A stretch of DNA of 64,000 nt from a bacterium. GTDB taxonomy: Bacteria > Zhuqueibacterota > QNDG01 > JAFGCO01. The position numbers were made by a program, and so were the translations under genes. Positions 35,441 through 45,234 of this stretch are shown piece by piece. The notes under the pieces are model-generated. The model searched no databases, was not told the origin of the DNA, and worked only from the letters and a program-made list of their open reading frames with translations. Location: contig JAFGCO010000055.1 in NCBI GenBank assembly GCA_016932575.1, positions 1 through 64,000 on the forward strand, written 5' to 3'. Numbering within the stretch: position 1 is the stretch's first letter; the number at the start of each line of letters is the position of its first letter.

Positions 35441-36793
35441 TTAGCCCATGTTGTTGACAATAGCCTTTCCAAATTCGGAACACTTCAACAGGGTTGCCCC
35501 GTTCATCTGCCGTTCCAAATCATAGGTAACCTTTTTTTCTTGAATGGTCTTCTCGATCGCACGAATTACCATATACGCAGCCTCATTCCATCCCAAATAT
35601 TCCAGCATCAATGCTCCTGAAATGATTACTGAACTCGGATTCACTTTATCCTGATCTGTATATTTCGGGGCTGTACCATGTGTGGCCTCAAATAGTGCAA
35701 TTTCATCACCCATATTGGCGCCGGGAGCCAATCCCAGTCCGCCCACCTGTGCTGCGCATGCATCCGACAGATAATCACCATTTAAATTAGGTAATGCGAT
35801 TACATCATATTCATCCGGGCGAAGCAGGGCCTGCTGAAACATCTGATCCGCAATGCGATCCTTAATCAGAATTTTTCCTGTCGGCATATGACCATTATAC
35901 TCATCCCACAGTTCTTTTTCAGTAACAATTCGATCCCGAAATTCATCCTTGGCCAAATCATATCCCCAGTCTCTAAAAGCGCCTTCAGTGAATTTCATAA
36001 TATTACCTTTATGTACCAGCGTTACTGACTGCTTCTGATGCATGAGTGCATATTGAATTGCCTTTCGAACCAGCCGTTTGGTCCCGGTAACACTGATGGG
36101 CTTAATTCCTATTCCAGAATCGGGACGAATCGATTTGTCCATTTCCTGACTTAAAAAATGGATCACTTTTTCAGCTGCCGGTGTTCCCTGTTGAAACTCG
36201 ATGCCAGAATATACATCCTCCGTGTTTTCCCGAAAAATCACTACGTCCAGTTTCTCCGGATTCTTTACCGGACAAGGCACACCCTGAAACCAGCGCACCG
36301 GACGAACACAGGCATACAGATCCAGTTTTTGACGAAGACCAACATTCAGGCTTCTGAAACGGGGCGTCACCCATTTTGAACCACATTTTTTACAGGTTTC
36401 CGGTTTCCGGCCATTCGATCCGTTTTGCTCTGCAGAACAGGTCAGACAAACATAATCGAATCCGCCAACAGGTGTAGTCAAGGGTCCTTTTAGGGCCACA
36501 AAATATTCCCGAATTGCTTTCAAGGTATCCTCCGGAAGCACCTCTTCATTACCGTACAACTGAAGCGCGGAGAGCCCTGCATGAATCTCAAACCAGATGA
36601 TTTTTTTTCTGCCGCTGTAAGACATTTTAACTGCATTATCTAAAACTGGCTGGGCAGCCCGCCAGATATCCGGGCCGATCCCATCTCCCCGAATAAAGGG
36701 AATGATAGGCCGGTCCGGAACCCGTATTTCCCCTGCTTTAAATGTGATTTTATCTCCGTCTTCTGGAGGCGTGAGCTTATTGAAAAGGTTCAT
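35441..36793 (-). CDS. icd: Isocitrate dehydrogenase (NADP-type) with zinc-ribbon insertion
   Basis: The start is placed at ATG 36793 because GGAG lies 6 bases upstream; an ATG four codons earlier overlaps that site. The 450-residue enzyme oxidises isocitrate to 2-oxoglutarate in the TCA cycle. Family motifs are [77 protein letters not shown] and [17 protein letters not shown]. Between TPVGG and RSLN sits an insertion of about 30 residues with two CxxC pairs (CLTC and CKKC), a probable zinc ribbon not found in the E. coli enzyme. NADP preference is inferred from overall similarity to the bacterial homodimeric type. The aconitase gene lies just upstream on the same strand (147-nt gap). Confidence 0.95.
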   Translation of the reverse strand: MNLFNKLTPPEDGDKITFKAGEIRVPDRPIIPFIRGDGIGPDIWRAAQPVLDNAVKMSYSGRKKIIWFEIHAGLSALQLYGNEEVLPEDTLKAIREYFVALKGPLTTPVGGFDYVCLTCSAEQNGSNGRKPETCKKCGSKWVTPRFRSLNVGLRQKLDLYACVRPVRWFQGVPCPVKNPEKLDVVIFRENTEDVYSGIEFQQGTPAAEKVIHFLSQEMDKSIRPDSGIGIKPISVTGTKRLVRKAIQYALMHQKQSVTLVHKGNIMKFTEGAFRDWGYDLAKDEFRDRIVTEKELWDEYNGHMPTGKILIKDRIADQMFQQALLRPDEYDVIALPNLNGDYLSDACAAQVGGLGLAPGANMGDEIALFEATHGTAPKYTDQDKVNPSSVIISGALMLEYLGWNEAAYMVIRAIEKTIQEKKVTYDLERQMNGATLLKCSEFGKAIVNNMG

Positions 36794-36940
36794 AAAAATC
36801 TCCATCTCAATGAGGAAAAATCAAACAGTGAATCAATCGAATTCGATGGATATATATAGCCACCGGCTAAAAAAATCGAAAGATATTATAAGTATAACAC
36901 ATATATAATATTTATTTAATGCTCAATAAATCGGATTTGG

Positions 36941-38869
36941 TTAAGATCCGTTCAAAATCTTTTTTGTGTAAGATAGAGAGCCCCCTGCCCGAATCAATTG
37001 CAAATCCCGCTTCGACATCGAATGCATAGCCTTTATTTCCACTCCCTTGGTTTTATTCACTATCAGGATGGGTGTTTGCTCAAGATGGGAAACGTCGATT
37101 TCCAGTTCATCTTCCTGATCGATATTGTGATAGTCCTCTGTATTTTCAAAAACAAGCGGAACAATTCCAAAATTGATGAGATTGGCCAAATGAATTCTTG
37201 AGAAGGATTGGACTATAACGGCCCTGATCCCCAGATACATCGGAGCCAATGCCGCATGCTCCCGACTCGATCCCTGTCCGTAATTCAATCCCCCCACCAA
37301 AAACCCGCTTCCCGCTTTTTTCGCTCGTTTTGGAAATTCAGGATCGATCACTGAAAACACATACTCGGAAATCGCGGGAATATTGCTGCGCAAAGGCAAT
37401 ATTTTCGCTCCGGCCGGCATAATATGATCCGTGGTAATATCATCTTTAACTTTAAGTAAAACCCGTCCGGTTAATTTGGCAGGCAGAGCAGATTGCATGG
37501 GCAGAGGCTGAATATTCGGTCCGCGCTTTATTTCAATCTGATCCGGATAATCTGCAGGTTTTAAAATCATGGAATCATCAATAAAAAATAGTTCGGGCAT
37601 CTGATGGGGGCAGGCTGTTAATCCAAGTTCCCTCGGATCTGTGATCTTTCCTGTCAATGCTGCGGCTATTGCAGTTTCCGGACTGCAAAGATAGACTTTG
37701 GCGGATTTTGTGCCACTGCGTCCTAAAAAGTTCCGATTAAATGTTCGTAATGTAACCGCTTCACTATTAGGAGCGAATCCCATTCCAATGCAGGGACCGC
37801 AGACATTTTCTAACACACGTATACCAGATTCAAGTAGTAATTCCCAGGTTCGATTTTTAACCAAATTTAAAAGTACCTGACGGGAACCCGGTGCAATCGC
37901 CACAGTCACATCTGGATGAATTTTTCTACCTTTCAGCATGTGTGCTACTGTCATTAGGTCCTGATAACTGGAATTTGTACAGCTCCCGATAGCTACCTGG
38001 TCAACAGTCATTCCTTCTATTTCTCGGACTTTGCACACATTATCTGGCATATGCGGTTTGGCAATCATGGGTTCAAGCAAAGAAAGATCGATATCCAGTT
38101 TTTCATCGTAACTGGCATTGAAATCCGCCTCAATCGCAATCCACGAACCTTCCCGGCCTTGCGATCTGAGAAATTCATGTGTCTGCTCATCACTTGGAAA
38201 AACCGATGATGTCGCGCCCAATTCAGCTCCCATATTCGCAATAGTTGCCCGTTCTGGTACAGACAATGTCTTAACACCCTCTCCCGTATACTCCATCACC
38301 TTGCCGACCCCCCCTTTTACCGTAAGGCGTCTCAGGATCTCAAGAATAACATCTTTGGCAGAAACAAAAGGATTGAGTTTACCTGTCAGATGAATCTGAA
38401 CCACACTCGGCATTTTCATATGAAACGGCTGACCAGCCATGGCCAATGCCACATCTAATCCCCCTGCACCAATGGCCAGCATTCCCAGTCCACCGCAGGT
38501 AGGAGTATGGCTGTCTGAACCCAGAAGTGTCTTTCCCGGAACACCAAACCGTTCTAAATGAACCTGATGGCACACACCGTTTCCCGGTCTGGAAAAATAT
38601 ATACCAAATTTGGACGCTACAGATTGTAAAAACCGATGATCGTCCGCGTTTTCGAAACCGGACTGCAGGGTATTGTGATCTACATAGCTTACAGACAATT
38701 CGGTTTTTACCCGTTTCAGCCCTAGAGCTTCAAACTGAAGATACGCCATCGTACCGGTTGCATCCTGGGTCAGTGTCTGATCAATAAGTATGGAAATTGG
38801 CGATCCTGCAACCATTTCGCCTTCAATAATATGTTTTTGAATAATTTTTTGTATCAAGTTTTTTGACAT
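36941..38869 (-). CDS. Aconitate hydratase (Aquifex-type)
   Basis: A 642-residue monomeric 4Fe-4S hydratase interconverting citrate and isocitrate. It is shorter than AcnA/AcnB and matches the Aquifex-type/mitochondrial-like group. Substrate and cluster motifs are present: DSHTPTCGGLGMLAIGAGG, the first cluster Cys in IGSCTNSSYQD, the other two in CGPCIGMG, and the swivel-domain LNYGQGSSREHAALAP. DDITTDHIMPAGAKILP marks the start of the swivel domain. The neighbouring gene is isocitrate dehydrogenase, so the two consecutive TCA steps are encoded together. The start ATG has a modest GAG box. A strong hairpin terminator upstream separates it from the STAS gene. Confidence 0.95.
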   Translation of the reverse strand: MSKNLIQKIIQKHIIEGEMVAGSPISILIDQTLTQDATGTMAYLQFEALGLKRVKTELSVSYVDHNTLQSGFENADDHRFLQSVASKFGIYFSRPGNGVCHQVHLERFGVPGKTLLGSDSHTPTCGGLGMLAIGAGGLDVALAMAGQPFHMKMPSVVQIHLTGKLNPFVSAKDVILEILRRLTVKGGVGKVMEYTGEGVKTLSVPERATIANMGAELGATSSVFPSDEQTHEFLRSQGREGSWIAIEADFNASYDEKLDIDLSLLEPMIAKPHMPDNVCKVREIEGMTVDQVAIGSCTNSSYQDLMTVAHMLKGRKIHPDVTVAIAPGSRQVLLNLVKNRTWELLLESGIRVLENVCGPCIGMGFAPNSEAVTLRTFNRNFLGRSGTKSAKVYLCSPETAIAAALTGKITDPRELGLTACPHQMPELFFIDDSMILKPADYPDQIEIKRGPNIQPLPMQSALPAKLTGRVLLKVKDDITTDHIMPAGAKILPLRSNIPAISEYVFSVIDPEFPKRAKKAGSGFLVGGLNYGQGSSREHAALAPMYLGIRAVIVQSFSRIHLANLINFGIVPLVFENTEDYHNIDQEDELEIDVSHLEQTPILIVNKTKGVEIKAMHSMSKRDLQLIRAGGSLSYTKKILNGS

Positions 38870-38954
38870 AAGGATTTCTCAATGATGATTCTTCATATTA
38901 AATTATTTATCCAGGTATCGTTTATTCAGTTTTTAATTTTTAAAAACCAACAAC

Positions 38955-38988
38955 AAAAGCCGTCTTACAAAATTTAAAAGACGGCTTT
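38955..38988 (-). terminator. Strong intrinsic terminator closing the STAS/phosphatase gene run
   Basis: Eleven-base arms AAAGCCGTCTT/AAGACGGCTTT around an 11-nt loop, followed on the minus strand by TTGTTG; with the T residues in the arm this makes a U-rich tract. It lies about 90 nt past the STAS gene stop and ahead of the aconitase start, so it probably ends the 51.6-39 kb transcript. Confidence 0.8.
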
Positions 38989-39077
38989 ATAAAACATTCA
39001 ATATTTCAAATATCCTTTTTTACTCTGCGCCCTCTTTATGATTTGCTTGGTTTCGCCTTTCCCAAGTATTTAAAAAG

Positions 39078-39725
39078 TTACATGGACTGGGAAATCCGCT
39101 CCCGGTCTTTTTTACTGGTCAAATTCATCTTCCGGAGTATTCTCCAAACAGTTAACTTCCCCACTTTAATACTTCCATGTTCCTCAGAATTCAACTCTTT
39201 TGCAATCTGTGCCGCATTCCAATCCAGATTACTCAAAGCCATCTCTCTTACTTTATCCTCAAGAGCACTCCCGGTGGTTTCTTCTGGAAGTTCAGGGATC
39301 ATGGGCTCATCTTCCAGAATAGACTCCTGCTCATCTTCCGGCTCTTCGACATAAGTACTGACGCCACCCTCACTATCAAAATCACGAATCGCTTGTTCCA
39401 CTGTATCATAGGCTTTTAGAATATAATGAAATTCCAGCAACTCGAATACTTCGTATACATCCGGAATCATTTTCGCCAGTTTAAGATCACCCCCGCGCTC
39501 CCGAATGCCTTTAATCTCACTGATAAAAATTCCCCATCCTGCACTTGAAATATAATCGACATTACCTAAATCAATGATAATTCGAAAAACACCGGCTTTA
39601 AGAAGGGAATCCAGGGCACGTTCAAGCTCCGAGGAAGTAGTTGTATCAATATAGCCACCTACTTTTATTATCGAAATATCACCTTGAAATCCTGACTTCT
39701 CCACGGAAACCTGTATGCCTTCCAT
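39078..39725 (-). CDS. STAS-domain anti-anti-sigma-like protein with C-terminal helix-turn-helix
   Basis: A 215-residue protein. Residues 1-115 are a STAS domain of the SpoIIAA/RsbV type: IIKVGGYIDTTTSSELERAL, then IIDLGNVDYISSAGWGIFISE with the phosphorylatable serine (Ser60 or Ser61). Residues 120-150 are an acidic linker. Residues 156-210 form a helix-turn-helix like those in IS481/IS3-type transposases (DWNAAQIAKELNSEEHG and LTVWRILRKMNLTS). The neighbouring 1156-residue protein carries a matching module, including the words EDK, 'I..ELN[TS]E' and '[YH]G'. STAS proteins normally bind a kinase/anti-sigma factor and are controlled by serine phosphorylation. A fused HTH is not standard. A GGGAG box precedes ATG 39725, and the gene follows its presumed partner by 98 nt. 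Confidence 0.85.
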   Translation of the reverse strand: MEGIQVSVEKSGFQGDISIIKVGGYIDTTTSSELERALDSLLKAGVFRIIIDLGNVDYISSAGWGIFISEIKGIRERGGDLKLAKMIPDVYEVFELLEFHYILKAYDTVEQAIRDFDSEGGVSTYVEEPEDEQESILEDEPMIPELPEETTGSALEDKVREMALSNLDWNAAQIAKELNSEEHGSIKVGKLTVWRILRKMNLTSKKDRERISQSM

Positions 39726-39823
39726 ATGCTTTCTCCCATTATCTCATCTTTACAAGATATTCTATCATAATTTAATAGAATTCTGTGGTTAAGTCAACTT
39801 TTTTTATTTAATCTCAAACCATA

Positions 39824-42800
39824 TTAAACAGAGCGTTGCCGAATCACTTTCTGCATACGTTTAATTCGTTCGATAATATCACGTCGATATGGATGACGCT
39901 TGAGTACTTCCCCCCATCTCCAGACAGCTTTTTTATAATCTCCGCAATTCGCATGAATAACGCCCAGATTTTCCAGAACATCGGTGTTATCCGGATCCAT
40001 TTGCCGTACCTTCTCATAAGTGTCTTTTGCCTTTTCTAATTGACCCAGTCGGAAATAAGCATCTCCAAGACACTGGTAAGCTTCGACAAATTTACCGTTC
40101 ATTTCAATGGCCTTGCTGAATTCCTCTATGGCTTTTGCATATAACTCCTGCCGATAAAACCATTGACCTGATTCAAGATACCTTTGACAATGCAAGTCCT
40201 GAGCAGCTGAGGATGCTTTTTGGGTACGCGCGGCTTCTTCAGCCATTACTGGCACTTGTTCGAAATTCAACAGATTAAATAAATCCTCGAAAGATTTTTC
40301 TTTATCCTGATCGCCACGTCTTTTGCCGGGAACTGATGTGCTTTTCGATCGAATTTCCTCTTCAAAAAGTTCATCCGCCACAGATCCACGAACGCCGGTA
40401 CGATCATCCTCTAAAGACACGGCTTCTGCTTCTGATTCTGTATCTTCAATAATTGAAGAAACATCCGTTTCTTGATAATCTTGTGATTCTGAAATCCCAT
40501 TTACATCCAATAACTGATCAACAAGCTCATTAAACGGACGAACCTCCTCTTCTTCGGACTCTTCATCAAGTTCGGCATTCTGATTGTGTAGGGCCTTATG
40601 AAAATCTATTTTTTTCTTCAAATCATCTTCCGTGAACAGGTCCCGTGACATGTCCTGTTCAGCATCCCTATTCTCCTCATGAATATCCAAAAGATTGATC
40701 GCTTCTTCCATCTCAGACGAAATTGTATCTGATGGTTTAGCATGTTCGAACTTTTCCGGAATATATGATTCATAACTTCGGATTGATTCCATTTTTTTAG
40801 GTTCTTCCTGTTCAACCTCTCCAAAAGATTCAACAGATTCTGTGCCTTCTCCCAACGGGCTGTAGTATTTCGGGCGTTTCACACCTGTGTCCATAATGAC
40901 CTGACCATCCAAACTTAAGAAAGGCGTGCCTGGCGGTTTCATCCGTTTGCCCCTTCCCCCGCGCTCAATAAACGCCAGGCGAAGTTCCTTGGTATTCAGC
41001 CGGCTACGAACCAGCTCATCATAAATACGTTTTTCATCAATCTGAACCTTTCCATATTTTTCCGTGTTCAACTCTTCACTAATTCTTTTAGGCCCGAATT
41101 CCGGATTTTGTTTGATCACATCCAAAATTTTCGCCTTATCTTCGATACTGATATGTCGCTCCTCAATCTCGGAACGCTGTATTTTTTCCTTTAATCCTTC
41201 TGAACCCTGGTCCAGATAAAGTTTGCGATACTTGTAATAGGTCGATGTGGAAACCCCGACCTCACGACAGGTATCTTTCACGCTTCTTCCTTCATCATCC
41301 ACCATCCGCATCAAACGAACACGCATATTATAAAGAACATCTTCTGCACGTAGTCTCTCACGAATAGCGACAAGTGTAATATCATCGTTCTGAGCATACT
41401 CTTCTGTGAAAGTAATAATTTCTTCACGAATATTTTCGACAAGGGGTTTCACCTTTTTATTGCCAAACTTACGGATTGTCGTTAAAAATCGTTCATCACC
41501 AAAACGCTCCCGATTTGGATTCATGGCTTCAGTGATTCCGTCTGTATAGATAATCAGCACATCATCTTCCCTTAATTGCAGTGTGTCGGACTGTATGGAC
41601 CTGCGAAATAATGTACGATCCGGAAGGTTTATGCCGATAGGAAATCCACGAGGATTAAGATAATAGCTTTTCTTGGTTTTACTGCGATAAAGAATCATTG
41701 GATTATGGCCGGCACTTGCATAATTGATGGTTCTATTTTGGGAATCCAGAATAATATAAAAAACCGTGACAAACATACCCCGCTTCATATCATTCATTAC
41801 AAAATCGTTAACACGTGCCAGCACATCCGCCGCGTTTTTATTGCCTCTTGCTTCAGTCCGCAAAGCCGTCCTGATCATTGTCATGACCAACGATCCCGGT
41901 ACACCTTTGCCCGAAACATCGGCCACAACAATACCCAAAGTATCATTGTCCACTTCCACAAAATCAAAGTAGTCACCGCCTACTTCCTTGGCTGCGTCAT
42001 AATAGCTGGCAATTTCGTATCCTTCGATTTCAGGGAACTTGTCCGGCAACAAGGTGTGCTGAATCTCTTGGGCGACCTGCATCTCTTTCTGTAATCGCTC
42101 CTGTTCTGCCAGATTTTCCTGAGACTTCCGAAGCTTATCCGTAATTTCGTTGAAGGCGTGAGCGATTTCACCGATTTCATCTGTAGCATTGAACTCAATG
42201 GCATCCTGAACCTCGCCACGTCCCAAGGCGCGCATCCATAATGTCAACCTTCTGAATGGATTCATTATCAAATAGACAAATCCGAAAACTGCCAGGCAAC
42301 CAATCAACAAAAAGGCGCCATGGGTAATAATAACCAGTGATTTTGCTTTCAATACTTCTTTGTCAATCATTGGCTTATTGAGCAACAGATGTGTGGTCCC
42401 AATCCGGCGATTGACACCCTGAAGCATAACTTCAGCATTCAAATCATAAACCGAAGGGTATTCATTCCATGAGTATACAAACAAATTCTCTTCGATTTTC
42501 TCGATTCCCTCCGGTTGATCATAGTGCTCAAATAAAATCATTTCATCAAGGGCTGCCTGAATCGTACTGGTCGTATCTACAATCAATATATCCAAAACAA
42601 GCGGTTGATGGCTCTGATATACTTCCCTGATCAGCGTGTATAATTCCCAGGTATTTTCTTCACGAAGCAATTCAGGTGATTGAGTAGCCACCATTTCAGT
42701 TAATGCTCTTCCGATTTCCAGATTTTCTTTCCGTATTTTAGATTCCTGACCCCGGTAATCAAAAACAAACAAAGTAACGATAACCAGAAAATAAAGAAGA

Positions 42801-43294
42801 GAGGCCGCTAATGAATAGCGCAACCGCATACTCATACCCATTTCAGGAATCACAAATGGTTGCCGCTTCTTGATGTCACGATATTTGGTCAACCTAAGGA
42901 CATTGCCTTCTTCGGTTTTAAAATAATCAATCTTATCAATCACGCGCCGTATGATAAAAATACCCAAACCACCCTTTTTACCAATGTCCACATAACGTTG
43001 CAGATCCGGATCTTTTACCTTTGTTGGATCGAATGTGTGCCCTTGATCAATTAAAAGGATAGTGACGCTTTTATCACGGATAATCATCCGAACAGTAATA
43101 AATCCTTCCCAGTCCCGATATGCATGCCGGATAATATTGGTTCCAGCCTCGTCGATAGCCAGCTTGAAAGCATTAATCACGCGTTCCGACACACCGTATT
43201 GGCGGCCGACCTCTGTAATAAAATCCCGCAGTTCGCCCAGATACTGAATTTGAGCCGGAACCTTTTTATCAAATTGTTTGGATCGTTTAAACAT
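39824..43294 (-). CDS. Fused partner-switching regulator: RsbW-like kinase, sensor/HAMP, PP2C phosphatase, transposase-type HTH, TPR
   Basis: A 1156-residue protein with at least six parts. Residues 1-140 are an RsbW/SpoIIAB-like HATPase (N-box AIDEAGTNIIRHAY; GKKGGLGIFIIRR). A transmembrane helix (160-178), an extracytoplasmic segment (180-316), a second helix (320-343) and a HAMP (340-395) follow. A PP2C/SpoIIE-RsbU phosphatase spans 400-648, with metal residues in GGDYFDF, ADVSGKGVPGSL, ASAGHNP and NDDITLV. Residues 650-775 are a tandem HTH of IS481/IS3 style (SVKDTCREVGVSTSTYYKYRK, then GPKRISEELNTEKYGK). An acidic low-complexity linker and TPRs (about 1010-1140) close the protein. It probably phosphorylates and dephosphorylates the STAS partner. 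No sigma factor gene is nearby. The start follows the upstream gene by only 17 nt. Confidence 0.88.
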   Translation of the reverse strand: MFKRSKQFDKKVPAQIQYLGELRDFITEVGRQYGVSERVINAFKLAIDEAGTNIIRHAYRDWEGFITVRMIIRDKSVTILLIDQGHTFDPTKVKDPDLQRYVDIGKKGGLGIFIIRRVIDKIDYFKTEEGNVLRLTKYRDIKKRQPFVIPEMGMSMRLRYSLAASLLYFLVIVTLFVFDYRGQESKIRKENLEIGRALTEMVATQSPELLREENTWELYTLIREVYQSHQPLVLDILIVDTTSTIQAALDEMILFEHYDQPEGIEKIEENLFVYSWNEYPSVYDLNAEVMLQGVNRRIGTTHLLLNKPMIDKEVLKAKSLVIITHGAFLLIGCLAVFGFVYLIMNPFRRLTLWMRALGRGEVQDAIEFNATDEIGEIAHAFNEITDKLRKSQENLAEQERLQKEMQVAQEIQHTLLPDKFPEIEGYEIASYYDAAKEVGGDYFDFVEVDNDTLGIVVADVSGKGVPGSLVMTMIRTALRTEARGNKNAADVLARVNDFVMNDMKRGMFVTVFYIILDSQNRTINYASAGHNPMILYRSKTKKSYYLNPRGFPIGINLPDRTLFRRSIQSDTLQLREDDVLIIYTDGITEAMNPNRERFGDERFLTTIRKFGNKKVKPLVENIREEIITFTEEYAQNDDITLVAIRERLRAEDVLYNMRVRLMRMVDDEGRSVKDTCREVGVSTSTYYKYRKLYLDQGSEGLKEKIQRSEIEERHISIEDKAKILDVIKQNPEFGPKRISEELNTEKYGKVQIDEKRIYDELVRSRLNTKELRLAFIERGGRGKRMKPPGTPFLSLDGQVIMDTGVKRPKYYSPLGEGTESVESFGEVEQEEPKKMESIRSYESYIPEKFEHAKPSDTISSEMEEAINLLDIHEENRDAEQDMSRDLFTEDDLKKKIDFHKALHNQNAELDEESEEEEVRPFNELVDQLLDVNGISESQDYQETDVSSIIEDTESEAEAVSLEDDRTGVRGSVADELFEEEIRSKSTSVPGKRRGDQDKEKSFEDLFNLLNFEQVPVMAEEAARTQKASSAAQDLHCQRYLESGQWFYRQELYAKAIEEFSKAIEMNGKFVEAYQCLGDAYFRLGQLEKAKDTYEKVRQMDPDNTDVLENLGVIHANCGDYKKAVWRWGEVLKRHPYRRDIIERIKRMQKVIRQRSV

Positions 43295-43311
43295 AGATCA
43301 TCGTTCCGTTT

Positions 43312-45234
43312 TTACTCTTGCTCTGATTGTTGAATTTTTCTTTTTACTACATCAATTGATTCAATAATTTTTATATTTTTCGGATCCATTTCCAATGCTT
43401 TCTCCCAGGCAGCCAGGGCTTGATGATATTTTGCTTCACTATACAGTCGCAAGCCCTCAGCAAATTGCTTTTTTACATCACTGCTCATTTCCTTTTTAAC
43501 TCCGATGGAACGCGCGCGAGCACTTCGATATAACTCACGGACTTGTTCATTATTCGGTTGTAATTGCAGGGCCTTTTCCATGAAGTTGGCAGCAGATTTA
43601 TAATTACCTTTTTCATAGTTTTCCCGGCCAAGCTGATAATTATTGATAAAGTTAACCGTATTGTCCAGACGTCGTATTTCAACCATGACTTTATTATGCA
43701 GTCTCTGATTGTTTTCTGTCTGCGTTCTGGCCCGGTCCAATACTCGACGCGCCTGAGCAATATTCTCCTGACGTATGAGGGAATTGGCCTGAGCAATGAG
43801 TCTGTTCACTTCCTTTTCAAGTTCGACCTTGGCTTTCTCAATATAACTTTTAATCTGCTCATTATCCGGATCCCGGCTTAATGCTTCCTCCCATCGCTGA
43901 ATGGCTCTTTGGAAATCAGCTTGATCCAACGCTTGCAGACCTTCTTCATATTTTTCCCGAACAAAGGCCTTATCCCGCCTCTGTGATTCTTCTTCAGCAC
44001 TCTGTTTGCGTAACTCCTGTTCCCGTTCCTGCTGCTGTACCCTTTCTTTGTCTTTTGTCATAGTAAGGTATTTCTGCGCTTCTGTATTATCAGCATCTTC
44101 AGATAGAACACGGCTGAAAGTAAGTCGTGCATTGAAGTAATCATTGTTTTCAAAATATTGCTTCCCCAGTTGAATCCCTTCTTGGATTCGTTTCCTGCGT
44201 TCTGCTTGTTCTCTTTCCTGAACTTGCTGTCTAATCTTTTGTTCTTCCGCTTCCTGAATGGCTCGTTTCTGATCCGGAATACTCTTTCCCAGAAATAGAG
44301 AAAGAGAAAATCGGTGGCTTCGCGGAAAGATCCCGGGGTCACTGGTTGGAGACGAACCGTAATCGATTTGAAATCCTTTCCATCGAAGCCCGCCGCCAAA
44401 AGTAAATTCGCGATGATCCATCCCCATCCTCAGAAAAGCCAATCCCCTCCAATTGAATTCTGTTCCGATGTGATGGGTGGCATCTTTATAAGGATGTTTT
44501 TCAAAATCCCAAAGAATTGCCCAGGCATTGCTGTTTCCAAAGACAAACCTTTTTGCAAAACCTGTTCGATAATACGTTGGCAGGCTTTCTGTTGAAGCTC
44601 CCAATTTCATCCTCGGCCTAATCAAATTTTTAACGTTAAGCCCCCAGTAAAGGTGACGAAAAATCCCCCCTTGAACCGGCGCATGAAAATGAAGTCCAGC
44701 GTCTAAACCAAATCCATTGGTATTATAGGGGCCCAGTTCCTGACGGTTGGCTTCAAAATTCAATCCAATAGAGAGACCGTAAAAAAGATGATGGGCATAA
44801 GCGAGAGAGATTTTTCCTTTCCAGTAATCAAATTCACCCATGTAAACAGGCACATTGTTAATATATTCGTAATTTTGTATATCCGTTAAACCTATACGTG
44901 CAATACCGAAACCAAATGTACCGGCAGTTAATGTTGGATGAATATAACTGATAAAATGATATTGGGTTCCTTCAAAAATTGTGGTTTGTGAAAGCCCGAT
45001 GCATTTTTGATCGATAACCACCATTCCCCCGGGATTCCACAAAAATGCACCCATATTATCTGGATACGCCACAGCAGTACGTCCCATGCTCATATCTTTG
45101 GCGCTAACACCTATGGCATCGAAAAGACTTTCAACACCGGCATCCCCTTCCCGGGTTTCCGCGTACAGCGTTCCGCCAATTAGCAATAACAATAACCAAT
45201 TGAATATTGAACTTTTCATGGCATTCAGCATCAT
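43312..45234 (-). CDS. PorV/PorQ-like outer membrane protein with TPR domain
   Basis: A 640-residue protein. A signal peptide (about residues 1-25) is followed by a PorV/PorQ-like beta-barrel (30-320), opening SLFDAIGVSAKDMSMGRTAVAYPDNMGAFLWNPGG. The barrel ends near SHRFSLSLFLGKSI. A charged coiled-coil stretch (325-415) and TPRs follow (about 420-640, with the characteristic AIQRWEEALSRDPDNEQIKSY and AAWEKALEMDPKNIKI). PorV-type proteins in Bacteroidota carry cargo at the type IX secretion exit. Fusion to a TPR is unusual, and the TPR would lie in the periplasm. The ATG abuts the stop of the giant surface-protein gene (TAAATG), so translation is probably coupled. Confidence 0.85.
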   Translation of the reverse strand: MMLNAMKSSIFNWLLLLLIGGTLYAETREGDAGVESLFDAIGVSAKDMSMGRTAVAYPDNMGAFLWNPGGMVVIDQKCIGLSQTTIFEGTQYHFISYIHPTLTAGTFGFGIARIGLTDIQNYEYINNVPVYMGEFDYWKGKISLAYAHHLFYGLSIGLNFEANRQELGPYNTNGFGLDAGLHFHAPVQGGIFRHLYWGLNVKNLIRPRMKLGASTESLPTYYRTGFAKRFVFGNSNAWAILWDFEKHPYKDATHHIGTEFNWRGLAFLRMGMDHREFTFGGGLRWKGFQIDYGSSPTSDPGIFPRSHRFSLSLFLGKSIPDQKRAIQEAEEQKIRQQVQEREQAERRKRIQEGIQLGKQYFENNDYFNARLTFSRVLSEDADNTEAQKYLTMTKDKERVQQQEREQELRKQSAEEESQRRDKAFVREKYEEGLQALDQADFQRAIQRWEEALSRDPDNEQIKSYIEKAKVELEKEVNRLIAQANSLIRQENIAQARRVLDRARTQTENNQRLHNKVMVEIRRLDNTVNFINNYQLGRENYEKGNYKSAANFMEKALQLQPNNEQVRELYRSARARSIGVKKEMSSDVKKQFAEGLRLYSEAKYHQALAAWEKALEMDPKNIKIIESIDVVKRKIQQSEQE

